DNA of 64,000 bases from Ligula intestinalis (Eukaryota; Platyhelminthes; Cestoda; Diphyllobothriidea; Diphyllobothriidae), in NCBI GenBank assembly GCA_036362985.1, contig JAYGXS010000009.1:9472422-9536421 (forward strand), read 5' to 3'. Every line of letters starts with the position of its first letter. Within the stretch, counting starts at the first letter, position 1. The position numbers were made by a program, and so were the translations under genes. Shown one piece after another: positions 45,590 to 55,740 of this stretch. The notes beneath the pieces are model-generated. The model did no database searches. It was not told the origin of the DNA and saw only the letters and a list, made by a program, of their open reading frames with translations.

Positions 45590-45860
45590 AGGAATTAAGG
45601 TTATGACGATTAACCCTAACAGCTACAATGATACAGACCGTGGTTCTTTAGGAGATTGGAGAGAAGACGGTGGAAAGGCGAGAGTAGGCGGAACAGTGTA
45701 TTGTTTACTGAAGAGTTAGGGGAAAGTTGCCAGTCCGTCCGGCACGGCTGTTTGTCCGGAGGGCGCTTGAGCGCGCGGCCTCCAACCCGTCTCGCTCAGA
45801 GCCGATTTCCAAGTGAGGTCTTAGAGTAGTCGGGCCAGAAGACAGAGAGAAAGAGAGAAA
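45590..45860 (+). repeat. MITE-A copy (in right arm)
   Basis: Mirror of 21320-21620. It ends in a GA-rich microsatellite (about 45840-45880), where similarity between the two arms stops. Confidence 0.6.
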
Positions 45861-46620
45861 GAGAGAGAGAGAGAAAATGAGAAGGAGATAAGGGGAGCGA
45901 ACGGAGCGAAACAGAAGGAGAGCAGTAGCACAGCTGACATTTCAGCGGAGGATTGTAATGGTGTGCTTGAGGCGACTGCTCTGACTACAATTTCCTCTAG
46001 AAGTGGTCAGGTCGTTACTACAACTCACTCGCCCCCCCCCCCCCCGCCTCTCGCATTATTCTTGTTGGAAGTTCACGCTATGACCGTGGGAGACGCAGTA
46101 TCAAGAGCCGCCCCCCGCTCCCCGCCCCAACACCACCTATCTCATGCTGGCAGTGCGCGCCGGATATCGATTATCGGATATCGATTATTCCAAGCTGCGC
46201 GCCGTGTGACTATCATGGAGCGACTGCACTGTAGGCAGCTCCAGGCTGGGTTTTGCTTAGGGTCGTACGGTAAGTGTCTGCTTACAACGATATTATTCTG
46301 GGCTGAGTTAGGCTTGGCTGGGGGACGGCGAGGAAACGTAGTTCTATTAATGACAATGGATGGCAGCTAATAAAACTAATTTGCCTAGAAGTTGGCACTA
46401 AGGTCCTATTGAAAGGAATCATATGCTAAGATTGTTGATACTAGTACCAGAGAGCAAGCTTAGTAATCAAAGTGCATGAAATGCGATAATAAGGTGTGAT
46501 AATGCAAGAGATTAGTAGGCGATTTCAACAGGAGTAGTGTCCAACTTACCTGAAGGGCCCTTACCTAGAGGTTCCCGAAGAACTTGAAGGTGCAATCTTG
46601 TTTTGTAGGTTGCGAGGTGA
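45861..46620. other. poly-C tract and unassigned sequence
   Basis: A cytosine run at about 46031-46044 and a direct repeat of a short GGATATCGATTAT unit near 46.16-46.19 kb. No gene recognised. Confidence 0.5.
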
Positions 46621-47620
46621 TTAATGAGTGGGACTGGAGCTAGTGGTGGGAGTGTGGAATGTGTTGGGTGTGTCGACATCACGGTCAATATCGTAGTCGT
46701 GAATGCGCACGTGACCTGGTAGACCAATGCGATGGGCGAATGTTCGAGGGAAGTGTGGGCAGTGAAGGCGACGGTCTCGTCTGTGTGTTCGTGCTTCAGG
46801 CACTAGTTCACCAGTCTCTTTGCGAAGGATTTGCAAGTGACCGACCAGGCCGATGCGTGAGGTGAATGTGCAATTGCATTGAGGGCATATCAGGCCCTCA
46901 GAGCTGGTAGCGGGTTCAGGTGTGATGATGAGGGTTGCGGCACGTGGTAATGCATCGGAGAGGGGGAAAGAATTTGCGGGTGGGGTGAGACCGGTGGATA
47001 AGAGCAGCGAGGCATCAGCGATAATGGTTGTTGCCGCCGGGATGCTGGACAGAGAAGATTCCGTTGGAGTATTTAACGCCGTAGACGTGGATGCCATCGG
47101 AGAAAGGATGCACAGCCTCCGGAGGTGACCAACCAAGCCAACGCGTGCACGGAAGGTGCGTCGACAGCCCGGACACGTTGGTAGGGCTTGGGCGGTAACA
47201 GTGTGCGTCCGTTGGTGGTGGGACTTGCGAGCCATCCGTTTTGCCTTGGCAGCGGCCATCCGACGGGCTTCGTAGACTGCTGCGCCGGTTCTTACTGTTA
47301 ATCGCCACACAGATCGGTCCCGCGCCAGTTGGTGCATGACCACTGTTTCCTTCGTGGTTATGGTGAGACCGAAGCTTGCGCATCCTTCGGCGAAGAGGTC
47401 CATACTCCTTTGCATGTCCCCTTCGGTTGTGATCTTCAGAGTGCAGTTGTCCGCGAACAGCAAGCCATGACCTGTGGTCGTGGAGATGCGCGTTGGGACC
47501 TGCATTTGTCAAGTGTTGAGAAGGCGTCAATCAGCTCTGTATTTGATTGGGATCCCGGGGGGCCCGTCATGGTAGGCGTCCATCAGCATGGCGAAGAACA
47601 TGAGACCCAGACAGTTTGGA
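46621..47620 (-). pseudogene. non-LTR RT with C-terminal C2H2 fingers, internally deleted
   Basis: The minus strand begins LGLMFFAMLMDAYHDGPPGI and, after stops, continues as a 294-codon frame: GLLFADNCTL (RT motif C, normally FADD), GDMQRSMDLFAEG, and ASFGLTITTKETVVMHQ (motif D). It then jumps directly to ARDRSVWRLTVRTGAAVYEA and a basic KAKRMARKS linker. Three finger-like units follow: CPGCRRTFRARVGLVGHLRRLC, CPQCNCTFTSRIGLVGHLQ, and LHCPHFPRTFAHRIGLPGH; the last has lost its second Cys to Phe. In related cestode elements, as I remember them, roughly 190 residues lie between VVMHQ and the D(R)..W block, so this is an in-frame internal deletion. The second catalytic Asp is Asn. It is a dead element, but an intact-looking finger array remains in frame. 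Confidence 0.8.
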
Positions 47621-47834
47621 TATTAGACACAGTAGCCTTCTGCCAAAACCTGCAAAAGCTGCTGAGAGGACAGGTCAGTTTACCGCAGGCCCGAGTCGAT
47701 ACTGCCAGCACACGCTCGGCCATTGCGTCAACAGATCAAGAGGCGCAGGCATACAACGTGGCAGCACTTAAGGTGGTCTTATTAATGACCTCAGTATTCT
47801 TTATCTTGACAATTTATTTGGTATGCTGAATGAG

Positions 47835-48260
47835 CAGGTTTATCCCAGGGGATGAAGCTAGTTAAACCCTAGCAACTGCGATCTCCCAGGCCCGGTTCCT
47901 CAGGAGAGGAGAAGTCAGTGGCGGCCAGAATAATAGGAATAGCTTATTGTGTATGCAGGGAAACGGAGAATAAGAAGGAAGACGTTTGACCTCGGAGAGC
48001 ACGGCCAGCTAGGAGACTAGCCGGGTCCAAAGTACGGGTTTAGCAGCAGGCATGCCGGCGGCAGCGAGAACAATCATTGTCTGGTCGGCCTTGAAGGTTA
48101 TTGTTCGGACACACTGCAACGACCTAGGCGAGAATGCGTCTTATTCGCCACCGGGCGAGACCAAGTTTGCGGTATCTGTGAATAGCTGTTCAAGAGGCCG
48201 CCTTCAGTGCAGGCGCATGCTCGCCTCTGCAGAGTGAGTCACCACAGGCCGATGGAAAGG
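47835..48260 (+). repeat. MITE-A copy (left terminus)
   Basis: Starts TATCCCAGGGGATGAAGC, then GTTAAACCCTAGCAACTGCG and a GATCTCCCAGGCCCGG block, then GGAATAGCTTATTGTGTA. The right end is unclear. Confidence 0.7.
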
Positions 48261-49947
48261 AGGATCAGATAATTTGGCAATGTTTGATTGGCTGCTGCCT
48301 GAAGTGGCAGACATCCCGCCCATCGAAGTGGAACAAATGTTAAGCGATCTCATTAATGCACCAGAGCAACTCCGTCCGTGTCCGGCGGCTCCGCTCGAAG
48401 GCAAGGATTACCGAACTTGAGAATTTATTTGAAAACAACCAATGATATATCTGCCGCGAATGTTTCCCAAACCAGAAGTCAGGGAAGACAGTGTAGGTTA
48501 GAGCAGCTTTTACTGTGAGAACATGAACACCCTATCAAACACTAGATACCAGCTGTATCTTCAGACCAGTTGTGACGGTGTGTTTCCGCCGTTGCAAGCC
48601 TTAACTCCGAGATCGTCTGCAGCGCATCGATTGGCTTCGAGCTCACATGCACCTCAAGCGGGGACATGAGACTGACAAGAGTAGCGATTAAAAAGAGATT
48701 GCAGATGAGTTTGCCAGGCATGAGGGCAAAAGTAGCTTATGTAGTGCACCTCATACAGCCCTAGTCCCGGCATTTGTGCTACGGAAACGGTGGTTCTAAG
48801 GTTTTTGGGGGTGGAGAACTAGGATAGGCAGGGAAGAAAATTTTCAGAGGCAAGAAGAAAGTGTAAAAATGCAGTTGAAGTTGCTTCTCGCAACCACTGA
48901 GAGTAAGTTGTTCCGCATGAAAATGAATACAGCTCAATGCCACCATCCAATCCCTACTAGACCAACGGCCGGCGTGCGAACAATTGGAAGATTGTGGAAA
49001 ATTCAACCTTCTCAAAATGTATCTTAATCTAAGTTTAGAACGGTAAGATGAACCTCCGGTAAGTTGAAGTAGACGACCTTCTTATAACCATTTCTATTTT
49101 TTCAGTAATTTCAAGCGAATTGCAGTTTGATAATCGGGGTTTTCCGCAATAGGTTAAACGATAATACAGACCAGAAAAATCAACAGCTATAAATCAACAA
49201 CATTTCTTAATAGAATTAAATAAAATTAATACAGCAGTTATTAACGTATATTCCACTGCCTGTTCTTATTCTCCACCCATAAAACCCTATAACAACCGTT
49301 TTCGTAAGAAAAACTGCTGGGAATAGGAGTACATAAGGTGAACTACATAAAATATTGCTGCCCGCGCGAGTAACCATGGCTTGGTGAGCTAGCACAGCGG
49401 GGCTGAGCTTGGACTGCCATAGTACCCCCGGCTAGATCGATGGCGACTTGTAGCGATGCTGAAGATACCCTTGATGTCAAAAAATGTGAGCTACAAAACG
49501 ATCAGGAAAAGAACCATGACGTCCACTCCGGGGACTGCAGAAATAATGAAGTAAGAAGCGATCGCAAGTTGAGGTTGTAGACAGGTAAGAGCAGGAAAAA
49601 TGGTATGGACGGTCGGGTAAATGACAGGGGACCAGAAGGGTCCTCCGGCGTAGTGTTCGGGACAGCAGCTTTGAGTTAAGCTTTTTGCGCAGGGCATTAG
49701 CCGCCTTCCGAGAATGAGGGCGGAGACGAATTCAGGATAGGCATCCTCCATATGCCCCCTCTTCCACCCTGGCAGGAGGCGAGAACAGGAATCGCCGTGA
49801 TAAAGGTGTTGTGGAGCTGAATTTCAGAGAAAATAGAGAAAGGGTTTCGATGAAGGTTACAACTCGGAACTCCTGGAATTTAACACACCAAAAATTGTAG
49901 TACGGGCAGGGAGGGGTGGTTAGTGTTTCTATTCCAAAAAGTGCAGA
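48261..49947. other. no recognised feature
   Basis: AT content rises around 49.0-49.35 kb. No domain-bearing frame, and no repeat partner noticed. Confidence 0.5.
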
Positions 49948-50560
49948 ATGCGAATGGCGGAGCACGCAGTGACGGTGAGGAAGAAGGACGCTAACTGCCA
50001 GGTTGCAGCTCAATCGACAGGACCCGTCCATGTTTTCAATTTTGACGAGGCTGAGATCCTCGCAAGTGGTGAAAAGCACGTTGGCCGCGAGCTGCTCTCG
50101 TCATGGTTCTCAGGCCCACAGTCAGTCAGAAAGCGCAACGAGTTGCCGTTCCCATACTGTGTACTGAGGCATTGCTTGAGCAAGAGAACCAGTCACGTGG
50201 GAAGGGCCGGGCCCAGCAACAACTTTGACGACAGCGAGCATAATTGTCGCGCAGTTATCAAGCCCGCATCCGACACGGACAGAGTAATTGCGGCAATTAC
50301 TGAGTCGAAAGCAAAGTTTCAAGCCATCACCGCGCCAATTAAGCTCCCAAGCGGTGACTACAGCAGGTGATCATTGTAGGACGCATATGGACGACCGCTA
50401 GGAACTATAAATATCGTGCAATCTGTGCAGGTATCACCACAAGCTGCGCATGTCTCATACTATGCTACCTTTGAATAAGGATTCCCGAAAGTATCCGTAG
50501 CGTCAGGGAAAAAAGTCTTGTTCCAGTGATCGCACCTTCTTTTCTAAAACATCTTACGTT
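49948..50560 (+). pseudogene. PLE GIY-YIG C-terminal half and 3' tip
   Basis: A 140-codon open frame reads MAEHAVTVRKKDANCQVAAQ, FNFDEAEILASGEKHVGREL, LSSWFSGPQSV and FPYCVLRHCL. This is the second half of a third PLE GIY-YIG lineage: the EH..AV block, the GH.F.FDEAEIL block, and the conserved RELL.SWFSGPQS.N block bearing the catalytic-type Glu. The YIG half is missing upstream. After the stop the sequence continues through GACCGCTAGGAACTATAAAT to the tip AAGGATTCCCGAAAGTATCC and TCTTGTTCCAGTGATCGCAC. The tip is shared with 62.85 and 36.9 kb. The frame is intact from its first Met but only a partial domain, so a functional product is unlikely. Confidence 0.75.
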
Positions 50561-51399
50561 CGACAACCCATTCTATTATTCCAGACACCGGCCTGGCGAT
50601 ATTTATGGCCCAGCTTAACTGCGAGTGCACGCCAACCGACGAGTCGTTCGGACGCCAGACCGCCGGTCCGCCCACACAGAGTGCGCGTGATGATGCGCGC
50701 AGCTGCGGCCGGGCTCAAGACTCTAACACGCCAACTGCATGAGTCACAAAGCCAATGGAGTCACGCCTTACTTGAGACCACAATCTCATTCGTCCAAATC
50801 TTGTATGCTTCAATTGCTTAAGTATGCTGTACTAGGTTTCTAAAAAGACTTCTACTTTTGTGCTCTTCTCGTTGAGTTCTTCCTTGGGGGCTCACACAAG
50901 GCGTAACGTAGGCGGTGATCTAGCAGTTTTTTTGCCACATTTATAACAGCAATGATTTTTAGGCATCATCAAGCCCCCTCAAACCCTCCTTTGCGATCAT
51001 TTCTTTCCCTCCGTGTTTAGCTTGAACCTTTCCGTCAAAAGAAATAGACAACAAAGTGTCGCCTCAGAGGCTGAAGAAAAACCCTCTGAACCTGTTAGTC
51101 AGCCCGCTTGGTTCAGATCGTGTTTTTCATCTCGAAAGAAAACGAAAATTACAAAAAGCATCCTGTAGCATTGTTTACGACTATGAGGCGGCGCTGCGCT
51201 AGACGTCAAGCCCCAAAGACAAGAACTTTTCAATGTGTTTTGGTCATTCCTGGGACTGCACATGTTTCAATGTACTTCCGCCGGATGTCGAGGTTGGGGT
51301 GGGGGACAACCACGCTCTTTATTGTTTACGCAGCACTGAACTGGTGCACGCGCGTGCGGTTCACAAAAGTTACTTGATTAACCCCTTACAGCCTCGCTT
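50561..51399. other. no recognised feature
   Basis: Only short open frames; no partner repeats noticed. Confidence 0.5.
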
Positions 51400-51620
51400 T
51401 GGTGGGGGTAATTAATGCAAATTCATGATCGAATTTTGACTTGGTAGTTTCGCATGCATTTGGTCAGGTTATTTTGATCTACTGAGTGAATTGGATCCCG
51501 AGAAAGCCTCTGTCCATTTCGTTCAATTTATTTAAGGCAGCATTTATAGCGAACTCGGAGGTAGTCTGAAGTCGAGCAAATGTCCTAATAGCCCCGACTG
51601 ACGCAAATTACAGTCGCCCA
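51400..51620 (+). mobile_element. AT-TIR transposon, left-end fragment
   Basis: TTAATGCAAATTCATGATCG, a CTGAGTGAATTGGATCC block and GAAAGCCTCTGTCC follow the order of the first 180 bases of the AT-TIR copies, but diverged, and then similarity ends. Confidence 0.5.
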
Positions 51621-52385
51621 TTAGCCCTTACGCTATTGCGACTACTAATTTGGTTCACCATAGACTACTGACGCAAATTGCCGCTGTCAATTAGCGCGTA
51701 CACCAGATGACTATAAAACTGTATCAGCACTTTTTTAAATTTTAATTGTTCGTTGCACAAGTTCGACGACTACGACGACGACCCGATTATACAGTGTCGA
51801 AAATGTTTCCTAAATAAAGCTTCCTTATTTTCCCTAAGAACGTCTATCCTTGAAATTACCTTCCTTTGGATGTCTGCCTTCCAATTTATACGAAAAAAAT
51901 GAGTTATGCCATCGGTTTTTTCAAATTGGATGTCTAATGAATTTCGTGAAGCACAGTTTCAACCGCACACCCAGGGGCAAGGAAGAATACACAGAGGTGA
52001 TCGATAAAATTGGCACCCAGCCAGCATGCGTAGCTAAGACCGGCTTCCTGTCAGATTGCACACGAGCCTGTTTCATCGTGTCCTACGGCAAAAGCCAAAC
52101 GAACCACGTTGCTTTACCTCCCAGGTCATGGCCTACGGTTCGCGTCAGAAGCAGGCGGATCGACGGAAGGACCTTCGCTTGCCCAGGAATCGACATAAGC
52201 TGGGCTGACACAAGTCTTATCACTCCAGTTCCAGTAGCAGATGGCAGTCAGGCCGATGCTCGCTGATAAACGTTCACCGATCGATAACGGAACGCACTCG
52301 TCTTGATTTCTGCCTTGGAGCTCATTCTTCAGCCTCGACAGCAGTCACACAGCAGCTAAAGGACGCGCCAGGATTCGTGCAACTT
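51621..52385. other. unassigned; one 138-codon frame
   Basis: A plus-strand frame at 51850-52266 starts at MKLPSFGCLPSNLYEKNELC. It has no signal peptide I can defend, no domain and no repeats. Just upstream a GACGCAAATT-type motif occurs twice about 70 bases apart. I do not claim a gene. Confidence 0.25.
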
Positions 52386-53309
52386 GCCGACATATGTGAA
52401 AGATTGATAAGCTTTTGCTAATCGGCATTGACTCAAGTTGTGATACTGATTATCGTGTAGTCATTCTGAAGTCCTTTCATTCATGATAAGATGTCGGCTT
52501 TTATCCAAGCTTATTTCTGACCGCTAACAAAACGTTTGTACTGTAAATAGTAACTACTTAAATAGTATTTATATTCATCATTGATTTTGAATGCCTTTAT
52601 AAATACCAATATATTTTATGGAAAGCGTAAACGAAAAAATTATATCTTGTACTCGTTTGGTAGCAAATTAGGTCTTCTTTAAATTTTATACTTAAAGAAA
52701 GGGTATCTTGTGGTTTTAGAAAAATTTCTAGCTGTGGGCTTTTTTCCGATTGTGCGGTGTTCATCTTATCTGTCAATTTATTAATGCTGCCTATACTGTA
52801 TAAAGCATGCTCCACATCTTTTGCAAAATTTTATGAGAACTATGTGAATTTATCCTCAAAGTCTAGGCGAAAACGTACGTTTCCTTAAACTGGATGTACA
52901 CAGTGCTCAGTTTGTAAACCTTGATCACGAGTTTAGCAGTCAGTAGGTTTCAGAATTATTCGGCAATTTAGAAACTTCTTTTTAAACCGGAAGATATCCT
53001 TTCCTAAGGTATAAACGTTAAAGAAGGTGTAATTGGTTACCAACCGAGTACACGACAAAAAATCGCTTACAGTTTCCATAAAATATATTTGCCTTTATAA
53101 GAGCAGTCCACATCAAGGATAACTACACATACTACTTAAGTAGTTACTTTTTACAGTACATACGTTTTGTTAGCGTTCAGAAATAAGCTTGGATAAGAGC
53201 CGACATGTTATCATGAATGGAATAACTTAAGAATAGACTATAGGATAATCAGTATGACAATCTAAGTCAATGCCGATTAGCGAAAGCTGAGCAATGTTTC
53301 GCATATCGG
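52386..53309. mobile_element. foldback element with about 350-base inverted arms
   Basis: The left arm (52386 to about 52750) is mirrored by the right arm (about 52960-53309): CTAATCGGCATTGACT, ATCCAAGCTTATTTCTGA, CTAACAAAACGT.TGTACTGTA and a TGTACTCGGTTGG-like block all recur in reverse complement. Arm identity is roughly 75-80 percent by eye. The AT-rich centre of about 200 bases is non-coding. The structure fits a foldback or long-TIR MITE; no family match is claimed. Confidence 0.75.
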
Positions 53310-53369
53310 CATGTTGCACCAATTCTGGCGCTTACTGCATTAATCTAGACAGAGAGAAGTGCTAGCAAA

Positions 53370-53512
53370 TACAAGGAAGACCGGAATGGCCCTTTCTGGC
53401 TCATTAGCCGTCATCAGCCAGTTGTAACCCATCCCAAGTTGTGTAACACCCGAAGCTCGAACTCGCGACCTTTTTTTATCAGATTCTGTAACTATCGAGC
53501 CACGGGCTCGTC
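53370..53512 (-). repeat. tRNA-derived SINE with hammerhead-like core
   Basis: On the minus strand: ACGAGCCCGTGGCTCGATAG (A-box-like), GGTCGCGAGTTCGAGCTTCG (B-box GAGTTCGAGC), then the body with CTGATGA (53417-53411), a perfect 4-bp stem GGCT/AGCC with loop AATG, and GAAA (53396-53393). Expected to be transcribed by RNA polymerase III. This is the best-preserved of three copies. The stem III and cleavage site after GAAA (GGGCCATTCCGGTC) can be drawn only with mismatches. Confidence 0.65.
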
Positions 53513-53983
53513 GTCTTGCCGCTTTAGATCGCGAGACATTGAAACTCGTTGATTAACCTTGACCGATCGCTAACGGAACCCACTCCTCCACTCCGCTTAT
53601 TCCTGAGCCCCGCCAGGCCGACCTCGATTAGCATTGCAGCGGCCTCAGAGCGCATCCACCGGCCCGTCCACCGGTGCGCCGAAGCCGTCCCCTTCTGAGG
53701 TTACACGCGGCAACCCTTCAGTAGCCCACCTACGTTCCCGTCCGCATTTGAGGTCAGCAGCTGTGGCTCCCACCGTCCTCACAGGCAGGGCGCTCAGCAA
53801 CCCCAGTGACCTCCAACTTTCCAGGCGCGAACTGCCCTTCCAGTCATCCGATCCGATTACGAGCTGCTATAAACAATGGCACAACTGGGTGATGGGGCAA
53901 TCGAAAAATTCTGCAACTTTCTGCTTTCCTAAACCTACAAATGCCGAGTTACGAGACGTCTATTGACTAAAACACTTACCAAA
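53513..53983. other. unassigned GC-rich open frame
   Basis: A 110-codon plus-strand frame (53634-53966), rich in Ser, Pro and Arg, resembles low-complexity coding or chance. No domain was seen. Confidence 0.3.
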
Positions 53984-54120
53984 CAGTAGCAGAAACGATT
54001 CTGCTACTGTTTTCTGCTAACGTCTCTGATGATGAATCTGCAATGGATATCAAAACGTTAAGCGAAGAAAAGTTTTGCCCCAGTCGTCTACTTCTCACTT
54101 ACCGAACACTTAAAACGGAC
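53984..54120 (+). repeat. PLE-type tip with hairpin and hammerhead-like remnant
   Basis: A perfect 11-bp hairpin CAGTAGCAGAA/TTCTGCTACTG with loop ACGA is followed by CTGATGA (54026-54032). A TGA-ATC/GAT-a-TCA stem then runs into AAACGTTAAGCGAAGAAAAG. The G of GAAA is lost. It resembles the 34.25-34.36 kb insert. Confidence 0.5.
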
Positions 54121-54674
54121 AAAAATGCGAGCCATGTGCGTAAAATAGCATGAACTATAATGGCTGCTTAAAAATGGACTTACTTCTAGCAGAGAATAAC
54201 ACAGGGATCTGGAATGGATACTGTTTAAATGCACTCTCTGGTTTGCTCGTTTTTAAATTTTGATTGATAAGTGAGTATAATATTTGAAATTTAAACCTTG
54301 ACGTCATCGGAGACGCAAAAAACAGATGCAACGAAAAATTATCAGATGCAATCCTCGACGTATAAATTTGGGTATCTTAACAGGCATATCCTTCCGTATA
54401 ATTTCTTTCGAATTGTTTCGGATGTTCGATTACGACGACATTCACATCTTCCTTGACAAACTGGCAAATACGTTACAATTTTCATTTCTTTATCGGTCGA
54501 TTGCCTACGCGTATAGATTCTGACCTATGTGTTTATCAAAACCTTCAAAGTAAGAAATTTCATCAAAGTCTTTATCAAAGAAAGGAGTTTTTGGGTATTC
54601 TTTCCAATGCTGACATCCAACTGAGTCATATCTGGATTGAGGCGAATTTACGCACCCCAGGAACGTGAATATTT
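54121..54674. other. no recognised feature
   Basis: AT-leaning; overlapping short frames around 54.33-54.69 kb on both strands have no domain signal. Confidence 0.45.
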
Positions 54675-54723
54675 TGAGAAGAATCAAAATTATCGAACAC
54701 TGGAATTATTATTCCATTAGCTT

Positions 54724-54757
54724 GAGCTTTCGAGCCCCTGTAGGAGCCCATCGTCAG
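54724..54757 (-). ncRNA. hammerhead-ribozyme-like core (left arm)
   Basis: On the minus strand CTGACGA, T, a 7-bp stem GGGCTCC/GGGGCTC (including two G-T wobbles) with loop TACA, GAAA, then GCTC. Same layout as 17145-17178. Confidence 0.5.
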
Positions 54758-55172
54758 AGTAGGGAAAGGCTGCAAATGAGGTAGCTAGTTCTGGCGTGTG
54801 CACAAAACAGCTAAAATTTTGAACGGGTCGAAAATCAATAACTGTGTGGTTTGGCCGTCGTCTCGCTAGTGGGCGAGATCGGCGTGGTGGGTGGGAATAT
54901 TTGCAGAAATAAAATCATCAACGAAAAGAAGCAATATTGTATGGGGGAAGGTCAATCATGAGTCATAGGGAAGGGGGGAGGGAGGGAGGGACAGTACCAC
55001 CAGTGCCGTGAGACTGGAGATACCTGCCGATCTCGCCCACTGATACTGATAAAGTCCACAGTAGCGAGACGACGGCCAAACCTCACAATTATTGATTTTC
55101 TACCCGTTCAAAATTTTAGCTGTTTTGTGCACACGCCAGAACTAGCTACCTTATTTGCTGCTTTTCTCTACT

Positions 55173-55206
55173 CTGATGATGGGCTCCTGCAGGAGCCCTA
55201 AAGCTC
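55173..55206 (+). ncRNA. hammerhead-like core (right arm, GAAA changed to TAAA)
   Basis: CTGATGA, T, a perfect 7-bp stem GGGCTCC/GGAGCCC with loop TGCA, then TAAA and GCTC. The first G of the GAAA box is T, which should abolish cleavage if the family is a hammerhead. Confidence 0.5.
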
Positions 55207-55539
55207 AGGCTAATGAAATAATAATTTCAGTGTTCGATAATTCTTCTTCTCAACATATCTGTATTCTCACACTAGATAAATGGAGAAACGTACGTCTATT
55301 CCATCGGCTTTATCATGAGCCTTGTGCCATCCGGCTATAACTTCGTAAAGCACATAAAATAGACTTTAATCAAAAAATAATTATTAGTCCGACTAGGGGA
55401 TAAAAGTGGCCTATAATTATTGATTTTTTGGTTTGTACAGAACGGTTATGGAGGATGGCCATGTGCTGTGGGATGTTCAGGTTCATGACAGCTGTCCACA
55501 ATAGGTCCTATGAACCTCCTATGAACCAACTGTACTCTC

Positions 55540-55740
55540 TAGCGCAGTCACGAGGAGGGTTGGTAGGGCTGATATGGGTTCAGTTTTCGATGTGAAGTAA
55601 CGGTAAGATTAAGTATATGGAGCTTTTTTGTTCTAAAACACCCCATTTAAGCACCCCAGTTGTGACCGGCTGTATCACTATCTGCGTCTCGCGGGGAGTG
55701 CCAGCTTTCAGAAGGTACACACACAAATACTCCCAGTATC
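55540..55740. repeat. dispersed repeat, pair member 1
   Basis: GTGAAGTAACGGTAAG, AACACCCCATTTAAGCACC, and GTGACCGGCTGTATCACTAT align with 56965-57165 in the same orientation. The second copy is adjacent to a PLE linker, so this may be another 5' piece of that PLE read on the minus strand (SSIYLILPLLHIEN is a weak candidate for the post-RT domain). Confidence 0.6.

Larger units (their letters stand above)
41848..45845 (-). repeat. 4-kb inverted duplication, right arm
   Basis: Mirror of 21319-25303. In plus-strand order it contains the two reversed Repeat-B copies (about 42.05-42.47 and 42.65-43.30 kb), the PLE fragments, a reversed MITE-A, the CTT microsatellite, a short C run near 45.02 kb, and a MITE-A piece at the outer edge. 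Most differences from the left arm are microsatellite lengths and scattered substitutions. Confidence 0.8.
54675..55253. mobile_element. palindromic PLE-like element
   Basis: Arms 54675 to about 54885 and 55027-55253 are reverse complements with scattered differences: AATTATCGAACACTG, AGCTTTCGAGC/CCTAAAGCTC, GTGCACACGCCAGAACTAGC, TGGCCGTCGTCTCGCTA, and GGGCGAGATCGG recur mirrored. The centre holds a G-rich stretch (GGGGGGAGGGAGGGAGGG). Each arm ends in a hammerhead-like core pointing outward. No coding sequence. Confidence 0.8.

Noticed and set aside
46922..47829. Plus-strand open frames over the zinc-finger element
   Set aside because: They are antisense to the RT/zinc-finger frame and have no independent domain signal.
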